Part shown: positions 31,196-42,100 of the stretch, in pieces
Layout: each line of letters starts with the position of its first letter
How positions within the stretch are numbered: the stretch's first letter is position 1
Origin: Globisporangium splendens
Taxonomy: Eukaryota; Oomycota; Peronosporomycetes; Pythiales; Pythiaceae
Length of the DNA stretch: 64,000 bases
Direction: 5' to 3'
Assembly: GCA_006386115.1 (NCBI GenBank)
Contig: VFIW01000041.1
Location: forward strand, 124,001-188,000
Made by a program: the position numbers and the translations under genes
Notes under the pieces: model-generated
What the model was told of the DNA's origin: nothing
The model's database searches: none
What the model saw: only the letters and a program-made list of their open reading frames with translations

Positions 31196-31274
31196 GTTTG
31201 CAGTTAAAAAGAATAGTTTTGTTGCTCTTCACCGTGGATCTCAGTGGATTGACAGATAGAAAAGGTTTCTCCTC
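31196..31274 (+). repeat. Direct repeat, copy 2 (79 bp)
   Basis: Second copy of 31038-31116, differing at two positions (gctgctc/gttgctc and gtgaat/gtggat). The sequences between and after the copies are unrelated. Confidence 0.9.
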
Positions 31275-31862
31275 CCTTGCAAGCCTCTCATTCACATCAC
31301 ACATACAAATACACGCATATGCAGATTTCAATTCTTGCGAATGTCAGATACATTTTTTTGCTTCTCGATTTTCACCAATGCGAGCTACTGGGTAGCCGCT
31401 CAGAAGACCGTCGTGAAAACATCGAGATAAAAGGATCATCATTTTACGCATCTTCAAAATGAGCACATACACACGCGAACAGACAGACCACAGTGCACAC
31501 TGGTGCATGCACCACGTCCCAGCGCACGCTCTCGCTTCGATCATTGCTCTGTCACTGACCGCAATGACACTCTTGCTGCCGTCGCTGCCTCTGCCAAACT
31601 GCAATTGCTCCGTTTTGTGTGAAGGAACGCAACCACAGAGCCGTCCATCCGTTTTTCGTTTGGCAAGTCTGTAAAAACCATCGCGTAATTACGCGCAATG
31701 TATTTCTGTCAATCGGTCAAATTTACAGCAACTCCAACCACACAACAAGTAGTTTGCGTTGACCTAGAAAACTGGATCAGCAACCTACAAACATGCATTT
31801 GACCAACATTCCTTTCCTCAGAGTGGAACGTTCCAAATTTTTGTGTCTGAGCGCGGGAAAAG

Positions 31863-34800
31863 ATGCGATCAACGGACTCACAAAGCAGCAACAGCAGCGA
31901 GTCGATGGCGGTGGTCGGGACCGAGTGCGACGCCGCGGACGACGCGCGGCGATGGCGCAACGAGAACGACGCGATGATTGCGAACAGCAAAGATGACGAC
32001 CGCGGCGTGTCCTCATTGGAGGAGAAGCGCATCGGCACGTCTGGTACGTAGCTCTTCATGGCACTGAGCCAAGATCCTCTGCGTTTTTTCTTCCAGCAAT
32101 TTGCTGCTAGTGGCGTGGAGAATGAACGGATATGCGCGGCGACATATTTACGTTGTGCATGTGCATGCATGCAGTCTCGTTTGAAGAGCTATTGGCGCGC
32201 GAGTTGGCCAAAGCGCAGCAGACAGGTGCGTCAGTGCAAGATGTGTCTCCTGGCAGGAGTGGTGCGAGTGGGAATGGAGCATCGCGCAAGCCGAATGTCC
32301 AGAAGAAACCGTTCTTGAAGAAAGGTGAGCGCGGATGGTGGATGCAGCAACCTGATGTGAAGGCGAAGCTTCTGAAACATACGCTGGTGTCGAAGGAGTT
32401 TAATGACGGCGAGCTGAGCAGTTCGAAAGCGACGACGGCGGTAACAGGTACCGCCAGCATGCGCAGCTCGACGCAACCGTCAGCTAAGAAGAGCTCCAAC
32501 CAGTTGCTTGAACGTCAGCAAAGCCGAAATACGACGGAGTCATCTGAAGCAAAGCGACTTGCTCAACAGCGAAAGGAGTATGTGCAGTTGCCACCAAGTC
32601 CACCACTACCGCCACCACCACGGCAATTTCAACATAACAACACAAGAGCTCCGTTGTCGCCACCCCCACCGCCACCAGCTCGATCTCCTCAGAATGACTA
32701 TATAAGAAGCCGAGTACCACAACCTCGACAAACATCGAGACTCAGTGACTCGATGAGAACCACAGGCAGCATCGACACACTTGGAATGAGTGGAATTCGT
32801 CAATCCTTCGAAGCGCAACTTTCACGCGAGGCAAACGAACTCGCTGATTTTGAAGCCATCGAACGAGAGTTGGCTGCAGAGAAGAATGCGTACCTCATGG
32901 AAAAGAAGGAGTTCCAACGGGAGCAGGTCCGCCATGAGTCATATGAACGCAAGGCGGTGCCTTCGTGGCATTCTTCTTCTTCTGGAAGCAACGAGCGCAC
33001 ATCCCAACAACATGCAGATTATCAGGGTCACGACTCTGCCTTTGGGATTGGCAATTTGGATTTGGATGCTCATTCATCACTGTTGTTTGCTGAGGAGCCG
33101 TCTTTCTTGGATGATGACGACAAATATGAGTCTAGCAGTCGCTTTTCGAGTGACCGACGGCGTATCAGTGACCATTTCGCAACGCAGCCATATGCTGCAT
33201 CCGAATTGAGCGCTATCAGTTTGAATGATTCAGAACCCTGGAGCGATCAAGCGTCATTCCGGCAGGATGATCGTGGAGTTCGTGGGAGTTTGTCGCCGTT
33301 GCCGAGCCCTGGCAGTGCTGCCAGCCTTCTTGCTGAAGCCCGACACAGGTATTCTCGCGGATATGGATCGTTCGGAAATGACCTGGATGACAGAAGCGAG
33401 GAGAAAGAATATGACAACCATGCAAACGATTTATACGATTATGAAGGCGACACTATAGAGAGACGATTCAGCGAATCCAAGGCACCTCGGCATGCGACAT
33501 GTAATGATGAACCGCCAGTGTCGGCACTGATGCAGCAGATCTTTGGCAAGAACCGAGATACCGCTGAGCACGAAGATGATCTGTATGATACGTCGCATGA
33601 CTCCGATTACTACAGAAACGAGATGGATGCAAACGCAAGGAAAGCGCAAGAGGAAGCACAAGACAACAGTCAAGTTACTGCGAGCCGATCGGAGACACAA
33701 AAGAAGCAAGCTGGTGAGCCCAAGAGCAGGATTCCTACGCGATCAGCAAGAGGGGGGAGTACAAAAGGGAGGACACAGGGTATATCAAGAGATCAAGCGA
33801 AGCGGGGTGCTTCTTCTGACTCCAGACAGCCAAACTCTCAAAGCACAGGCTCGAAGCCTAGAACTGGGTCAGTGTTACCTGTTGTCATCGAAGAGAAGCT
33901 GTTTGAGTTAGAAGAAGAGGTCAAGTTTTACAAAGCTGAGACGCTTCAGATGCAGAAAAAGAAAGACTTTTATGAGCAAGAAGTGAAAAAGCTTGCGAAA
34001 GAGCGTGAAGAGTTTGCAAAGTTCCAACACGAACAAAACGCGTTGATACGAAAAGAATGGGAGAAGGAGCGTCTGAAGATGAAGCGAGAGGAGAAACTCA
34101 TGGAGCGTCAACTAAAACTGAAAATGAGCGCAGCGACATCGCACCAAGACCGAAGAGAGCGAGGTGAGATTGAAGCGCTGAAGGCACAAATCGTGAAGAT
34201 GCAACTGGATGAAAAGGCACGAGCGAACAAGTGGAAAGCCATGAATGAGAACCTGAGGCTGCGTGTTGGGGTACGGCACCTCTCCAATTGCATAATGTGT
34301 GTTCTCTATGCTGTGCTAACAGGCTTGAGATGAATGCTTGCAGGAACTGGAAGATAAAAACCGGGAGCTTACCGAGGAGATCAAGTTTCTGGAGAAAGAT
34401 CGCCTTGAGCAGTGGGGGAAGTATGAGGAATTGCTGAAGGACAGGCAACGTCTGGTTGAGCCATCAGCAAGAGCGCAGCAAAAGAATGCGCATTCCAACC
34501 TCAACGACGACCGGGAGTTGCGAACAGTCAATGATTTGTTTGCAATCAAGGACACTGCAGAGGAATTGCTCAAAGGATGGCAGCATCGATCGAATGCCTT
34601 TGGAGCACAATCTGAGCACGAAGCCAAGGATTGTCGTGCGGAAAGGAAAAGCGGTGATTTACAATCAAGCTATGGAGGATTCCGCCAAGAGAGCGATGGT
34701 TTCAACAGAGACAACTTTCAAAGCGTGAAAGGTACACACAGAGACACAAACTCGGATGTGTTCTCATGGGAACCCGCTGATTCTCCACAGCGCTCTCCCA

Positions 34801-35477
34801 AGCATGCAGAGAAAGGCGATGGCTTATCTAAAGATTCAACTTTGCATCTGCCGACGGACAACTTGACCGACACCAAGCGAGTTGAGCGAGAGGTTATGCA
34901 GCCTGGAGGGAAACGAGAGTTGCTGTTCAGCGATGGAAGCAAGAAGATCTTCTTCGCTGATGGAAACGAGAAGGAAATCGAAGCGGATGGCCATACGATA
35001 ATCAAATTTACCAATGGGGATCGCAAAGAGGCAAGCATTGCAGTGCTTTTACTTGTGATACTGAGTTCGCACTTACATTTTCGTTTTTTGTTGTTGTTGC
35101 AGCTGTTCCCTGACACAGGCATCAGTATCTACTATTATTATGAAGCACAGACCAAGCTGACGAGTTATCCTGACAACACCAAAGTCTACGAGTTCCCGAA
35201 CCAGCAAATCGAGAAAAGCTACCCAGACGGCACGACTGAGATCTCATTTGCCGACGGCATTAAGAAAACGATTCGGCCGAATGGTGATGAATTTTCTGTC
35301 TTTCCCGATGGAACAACCATGTTGGAGCAAAAAGACGGTCTTCGAGAAGTGACACTGCTGAATCAGAAGAAGATCCGGTGTTTCCCCGATGGGGAAATGA
35401 TGTGGGTGGCTGCAAACGGCAAAGAGACTCAAGTACGATCCGACGCCGAGCTGAAGAAACTCATGGAGAGTCTGTAG
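31863..35477 (+). CDS. CPAP/CENPJ/SAS-4 centriole assembly protein
   Basis: Exons 31863-32043, 32175-34270, 34344-35030 and 35103-35477; about 1112 aa. The first two introns are GT-AG with matching phases. The last (35031-35102) is gcaagc...ttgcag, a GC-AG intron of 72 bp that is also open in frame. The long N-terminal region is disordered (poly-proline at 32590-32690, many Ser/Asp). A coiled coil follows (34000-34450). The C-terminal G-box/TCP10 domain of repeated beta strands is diagnostic: ELLFSDGSKKIFFADGNEK, then IYYYYEAQTKLTSYPD, then FPNQQIEKSYPDGTTEI. The G-box binds the cartwheel protein STIL/Ana2 in animals. Zoospore cilia would require such a gene. Confidence 0.9.
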
Positions 35478-36864
35478 CACAGATGCAAGAATCTGCACCA
35501 CACAGTGTTGTTTTTTAGCACGTAAAATACAACGTAAACAATTTTGTGTGTCAATAGTGAGTTTTTTAATCAAGAAAATCAGGAAATGTATTTTACGAAT
35601 CGATGTTGACATATTGCAGAAAGTTTCGATAAACTGCGAACCAACCAACGAGAATATAACAGCTTGAAAACAGCTGGAATCGGTGCCTGCTTTATTGAGA
35701 AAATAAGTATTGACAATAGTGCTATGAGCACGTTCATGTCCAATGTGATAAAATTAAAAAAGCAACACTAAAACTACAGGACGAAACGACGCATGTGATG
35801 AAGCACTTCTGATGCACAAGACTGCTTTTCCAAGCTTTGAAGAAGCTAACATTCCAGATATCAGGATACGTTTTTCTGCCTCGGTTGGCCATGGTGATTG
35901 GCCATGGCCACACTCTCTATGCACCAACCGAGTTTACCGGGTTACATACAGCGAGCGGTACAATCCTCTCCGCTAAAGTACGATTATCATCATGAAGTCT
36001 GCACTTTCCTGAAGCAATCATCCCTCAAAAGTGGGCACTAGTTCGCATTTATAACCCATTATTGGAAACAATTACTGCACAGTTAATTTATCAACAAGTA
36101 ATAACAGCGCATAGAACAATGCCCAGATTCAGCAAAGGATGAATTGTAGGGACTTCACTGCCATCTTCTACACAATTATTACTGCTTGCAGTGTACACAT
36201 TTTGCAGTTTGCATCTGCTGATTTATTGGAACAATATCAGAGTAATTGTAGCACCATTTCGAAGGTCTCGTCAGTTGCAATACAAGTTACTCGGCATCCT
36301 ACTCCCTTGAATGGACATGTTTTCCATCAATTATTCGAAGAAACATGACAATTAACACTGAAGAGTCACCAGGCGCCAACAGCATTAACAACATTTCCTG
36401 CCTTTGCACACTGTGCAGCTTCTCGCCAGTTGGTTTCTGGTTTTTACTGTGAAACGCATGCAATTAATCGCATGGACGCCTTTGCCGACGACAGAAGTGC
36501 ATCATCATATTGGGATTACCCGATTGTTCTTCGGGCTGACGACAGTGCACACATCTTCCGAGATGGCGTCATCATCAACATTTCCTCCCAACTTGAAGAT
36601 GTCACGCTCGCTGTCAAATAGAATACTAGATACCTTTTTGTACTTAACAACAGCTCATACGAAGCGCAATAATATCCTGTGTAACCTAATATGCGACATC
36701 TAACACTGCACGATGACCAACGCTCTTATTGAAAGGGGTTCACCCTGATTACCCTGATCACCCCCGCGTCTTTTCAGCGGCATCTGCCAACATCGGCGGC
36801 GCCATTCACACTTTCTTCAAGGATATCGCACTAAGATCGCATTCTCTCTTTACACCGCATCAAG
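35478..36864. other. Intergenic region, 1.4 kb
   Basis: AT-rich. A double ggccatgg motif occurs at about 35886-35910. Short open frames (for example 36404-36703) lack codon bias or motifs. No gene seen. Confidence 0.5.
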
Positions 36865-38952
36865 ATGCAGCGGCCGTCGACGGTGGCTGTGGAGGAGCCG
36901 GCACCGTGGGACGTCGCGCGCCGTGTGCAGTGCCGCTTCTACCAGACGACGCGCGTGGACTTCGTTCGGCGCCTGCAGCTCTCGCCCGCGCGCGGCGTGG
37001 AGCTGCATCCGCTTGGTGAGAAACCAGCGGCAGCAGCACCACCACAAGCAATAGGCAAAACGCCGCGCGTGGACGCGATCCCGTGGAATGACATCCTCGG
37101 CGCCACCGTGCTCACGTCCGACCAGTACGCGCATGTGCCAGGCTATCAGCCTGGTACAAATAACGAGAAGGACCAGGAGTTTGCGATCTTTGGCTGCATC
37201 CCCAAGACGCGCTTGCTCAAGCGCAGCGCGTCCGCGTTCTCCGCGTTTGGCAGCAAACTGGAAGCGCTCTCGTGCTTTGGGAACGCGACGTGCGAGTCCG
37301 AAGTCGACGACGTCGTGCGAGCGACGACAGCGTCCGCAACAAGTTTAAAGAAGACGCAAAGCAACAGCAGTCTCAACGCGCCATGCGAGCGCGTGCTTGT
37401 GCAGTGGGTCTTCCGGTACGTCGGCGACGACGCGGACGCGGTCGTGCCGCATCTCGTGAGCACGATCCAACGGCTTGCAGACCCGCGCATCACGCACTCG
37501 ATCAAGCCGCTCAATGACAACGAACTGCCGGCGCTCCAGCGTCGCGTACGTTGTGCATTTGTTATATGCTTGCATCATTTTGTGTCTAATATGTGGGCTC
37601 TTTACCCTGTATAATGTAGAAATACCTGGTGCTGGTCAATCCGATGAGCGGTCCGGGCAAGTCGCAGCAGATCTACGACACCGTCGTGTCGCCTGTGCTG
37701 CAGCAGAGCGACATTGAGTGCGAAGTCATCGTGACGCAGCACCAGCACCACGCCACCGAAATTGTCGCAACCACGCCGCTGGACAAGTACGACTGCATCG
37801 TCTCGGCCGGCGGCGACGGACTTCTCTCAGAGAGTGAGTGCTTGTGTGCACTTAACTCCTGTATCGGACTCGGAATTCGTATCCTGACCTGCTCTGTTAT
37901 CGTTCTCCATAGTTGTGCAAGGTATCATGAAGCGACCAGATTGGAAGCAAGCCATCCAGCAGCCTCTTGGTGTACGTAGTTCATGTGTGGAGCTCTGAAC
38001 GCCAGCAATGAAGAGCTAACAGACTAACTGAGACCTTCCTTGCCTGGATGTGTGCTTTGTTTGGATTGGATCAGATCATTCCAGGAGGCTCGGGGAACGG
38101 CTTGTCAGTCTCACTGCTGCATCGAAGCGGTGAACGTTTGGACGCGTTGAATGCGGCGTATGCGCTCGCAAAGGGAAGCGCGAGTGAATTGGATCTGGCG
38201 ACGGTCGTGAACGGCAAGCAGGACGTCGTGTACTCGTTCCTCTCGCTCGAGTGGGCGTTCATCGCCGACGTCGACATCGAATCGGAGCGGTACCGCATGT
38301 TTGGCGGCATGCGGTTCACGATCTCATCGATCGCCAAGATCTTGTCCAAGCACAAACGGTATTCGGGCACATTGCGGTATCTCTCGTCAGATTCCGATGC
38401 ACCTGGTGCACCTCCAAAGTATCACGAACGACTTTGGAACCAAGAGGAAGATGCCAGCCGACCTGTGCTTGAGTGCTTACCAGCAGGCGATGAAAAAGAC
38501 TTGTCTTCGTCGCAATGGCGTGAGATTTCGGGTCAGTTTCACATGTTTTGGGGCATGAACGTCTCACACGCCGCGAGCGATGGCCACATCGCCCCCAACA
38601 CGCCCATCGACGACGGCTACTACTACCTGATGCTCATGGAAGGCTCGTTTTCGCGCATGGCTCTGACGAAAATGCTGCTGGGGCTTGATGATGGCTCGCA
38701 TATCGGTCAAAAGCAGGTGCAGCTCATTAGAACGCGCGCATTCACGCTGCACGTTGGCAACCCGACGGATCTGCTGTGCGTCGACGGCGAGCTCTTTGAC
38801 GGACCAGATGTTCAGGTATGTGGAAATGTGCGTATGATCATTTGGCTTCAGCGCTTTTGGTTCTAATTGCATGACAAACTCGTTGTTCTTTCTAGGTCGA
38901 GGTGCATCGAGGACTGGGTCGAGTGATGTGCTTGCCTCCCCTGTCGAGGTAG
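36865..38952 (+). CDS. Sphingosine/diacylglycerol-kinase family lipid kinase, paralogue 1
   Basis: 583 aa from five exons: 36865-37545, 37620-37833, 37913-37971, 38075-38815 and 38896-38952. All introns are GT-AG and phases fit. Residues about 1-226 form an N-terminal region as in sphingosine kinases. The catalytic domain starts KYLVLVNPMSGPGKSQQ (nucleotide-binding strand). It continues with YDCIVSAGGDGLLSE (GGDG motif), IIPGGSGNGLS, LSLEWAFIADVDIESE and WGMNVSHAASDGHIAP, and ends DLLCVDGELFDGP and VHRGLGRVMCLPP. These match conserved segments of sphingosine kinase. Expected reaction: ATP-dependent phosphorylation of a long-chain base to its 1-phosphate. It is a paralogue of the gene at 49182-50988. 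Confidence 0.9.
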
Positions 38953-39139
38953 CAGCCTAAGAACATCAACGTCAAGCAACAGGAAGCTGAAATTTAACAT
39001 CCATTCGTGACTCGCTGTCCACATACCCAGGTGAACGCGAGTATATTTGAAATAGTAGTCCCCAAAGAGTGCACTCACGCACATCTCACATACATATACA
39101 ACATTTTCCATATACTCGTACGCTTCAAGATGATCTGGT

Positions 39140-42100
39140 CTACGCGTTTGGCACGGCAGCCGAAGTCCAAATCTCCAATTCTTCACGGATTCGCGCGGCG
39201 TGGAACGCCAGCAACTCAGGCGACACGGTTGGCAACTGAGACTGCGATTGCTCCGCGTCTACAATTTGCCGGTACTCAAGCTCTACAACTTTGCTCGCAA
39301 CGACCAGATTCACGTCACGATCAAAAAGGTGCGTGCGCGGCTGGTCTTCCACGCTTTCGCTCCGCGCACGACACTCGACGGCGTGGAGGCGCTCGAAAAA
39401 CACTTTCGCGTCTTGGCGAGTCATGGTTCTGCCATTCAACACCACTTGCTCTAGCCAAAATGGGTGCATCTCGTTACCCGAAGGAGCATCGTCGTCATTG
39501 CGTTGTTCACCGCCAAAATTGACGCGTCCATCGAGCAGCATGTTCAGGTCGTTAAACGTGAGCTTTTCCTTTTCTTTTTTGGTTGGCGCACGCTCAACGT
39601 CTTCTTCTTCTGCTGCAGTACTGTCAGGATCGTTTGTGCTTTGACTTGCAGTTGGACTCTTGCGACGCGATTTCTTTTGCCCCAGCCAGTAAATGCGTTC
39701 TTCGACAGAGTTATCGACGACAAGGCGATGCACGCGAGTCTGCTTCGTTTGCCCGATTCGATGCACTCTGTTGATCGCCTGGGCTTCGATGCTCGTGTTC
39801 AAGAGCGGCTCCACAAGCAGAACTTCCGTGGCTTCAACGAGGTTAAGTCCATTTGCACCGACCTTGAACGGCAGCGCGAGCACGCAGGGCTCCGAAAATA
39901 CTTTGAACTGCTGCATTACACGGTGAAAGTTCTTCTTGGTCGTGTACGTGAAGCACATAACACCGTTCTGCCTCAAGTGGGTCGCGACAATGTCCATCAT
40001 GTCCTGCCATTGCGTAAACAGCAGGCATTTCACTTCAGAATTGCGCTGCGCGAGCGCCAAGACACGCCGAAGGATGGCATCGATCTTGGAGCCGTACCCG
40101 CCGCGCTTGAGTTGAATATGCGTGTCAGCAAGTGGACGCACAGGTCGTGCCTGGTTTCGTGAGTTTGCCACATCCCGACCGTCTTCAAAGACCACGACAA
40201 CCTTGCTGGCACTGCAAATCCGACGACACGTGGGGCATTTGATCGTCGCAGTCGCTGCGTTGCGAGTCGAGAGCGTCTTCATGCAGTTTTTGCAGAAGAT
40301 GTGGGCGCACGGCAGCATCACGCGCTCATTCTCCATCTCTTCCAGACAAACGGCGCATACGGCTTGACGCTTTCTCGCTATGCCGTCGCGAGGAGATTCA
40401 TTACTCTTCTCATTGATACCTGGTAACGCGTCGTCATTCGTCTTGGCACGCTGCTTCTCCAATTGCATCAAGTAACGCAGCCGCGCCTGCTTGTCTCGCA
40501 TCTCCATCTCGCCAACGACGCGATCGCTCTCGAGCGACGCAAACTTCACGGGCACCTCAAACTCCACAAGCTTGTACAATTTCTCGGCGGCTGTGACCAC
40601 GACTTCATTCGGGAGTCGCAAGCGGATCTGCATGGTCGCCATCTCGAGTTCGTCGAGGGCACCGAGACGCTGATGCTGGACTTGGAACAGTTTCTTGCCC
40701 GCATTCCACTCTTTTTGCACGCGTGCCCAGAAATCAAGCTCTTCGCGAAGCCTGTCGTCATAAGTTGACAGTCTTCCTGCTGCACGCTGCACGGATCGCG
40801 TACTGCTGGCGATCTCCTTGAAGATCTCCAGCAAAAGGGATGACGCATTTAGGTTGCTACTGGACGCGTTGACAACCGTGTCATCGTCGTCATACATATC
40901 CGTCCTCGTATTGCTCCCAAGTCGGTTGAACGCATTGCGTTCCACAGCACTAGTGCTGCCAATTCCAAGGAAATGCTGTTTGTAGGTTTCGAGCTCCTTG
41001 TAGAGCTTGCAGTGGTCGCATACTGGACCGTCGCGTCCATCCCGGCACCGTTTGCAGTTCCCAGAGAGCTCAATGTCCTTCTTCGTCGGTGGAGTCTTGC
41101 TCAGCGCTTGCAGCTTCTCGTACAGCAGCGTTCGTTTCTTGTGTAGTTCCTCCAGTTCGTTCAAAAAGACCACTCGAAACCCTGTGAGCGACGTAAACTG
41201 CTGACAAAATCGCATGGCCCAGGCTGTCCCAAACGAAAGCAGACGCGCACGTAGACGGTCGACAAAGTGCGCAGCTTGTGTTGGGGAAAGATCTTCCACA
41301 GTCACAAGCGCCTCGAGCCACCAGAGACTCCGACTGCACAGAACCTGACGCGCTGGTCGTGAAGACCCAGATGCGCTCGACGGAACATCGTTATCGATAC
41401 CCCGCAGAACAGCTTCAAATGATCGCAAAGCCATGATATGAGACGCCTCCGCTTGGTACAAGTAATACTTCTTGATCTTGTTGGCGCATGTATCCAAAGT
41501 ATCACATTCGCGTGCAATAGCATCCAAGTCCGCGAGCTCGGACGCTGTAGTGCCTGACTCCATATCGGCTGAAATGGCTTGAGTGATAGCTGGTAAGTCT
41601 GGCAGAAGACTGTTTTCCTTTGGATTGTTGGAAACGTCCGCCATTTCCGTCTCGAGACTCGTCAAGTCTTTGCGAATGAGCTTTGAGCTTTGAGCTGCTG
41701 ACGCAGTAAGATCGCTGTTTCCATCGCTTTCGATCTTGAAAGTGGTCCGAACGCACCGCGTCAAATTCTCCAAAATGTGCAACCGAGGAAGCAGATCTGC
41801 ACGGAACACGTCCCAGTTCGATTTGATCACTTGGATGCACGAGAGGTACTTCAGTATCGCCGCACGAACGTCGTGCGTGATCACTAGCAGCGACGCCAGG
41901 CCGTTTTGAGCAGCCAGATACTTCCGCTGACCTTCTTCGCATTCCCGCTTGCATTTCACGATTAGCTGTTGCAGGAACTCGTCCATCGACAGCACGCCAC
42001 CATTCATTTCACCACTCGCTGCTTTTCCTTTGAACGAAAACATCGCGCTCAATGTGCTTCCAACCTGAGGGTGACAACAGATTTGACGCAGTGTCAGCAG

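Larger units (their letters stand above)
30644..31862. other. Divergent intergenic region with a duplicated 79-bp block
   Basis: AT-richer than neighbouring genes. Apart from the direct repeat listed separately, no gene with recognisable features on either strand. It should contain the promoters of the flanking divergent genes. Confidence 0.5.

Noticed and set aside
36404..36703. 99-codon frame in the intergenic region upstream of sphingosine kinase 1
   Set aside because: No codon bias or motif, and the surrounding AT-rich DNA looks non-coding.
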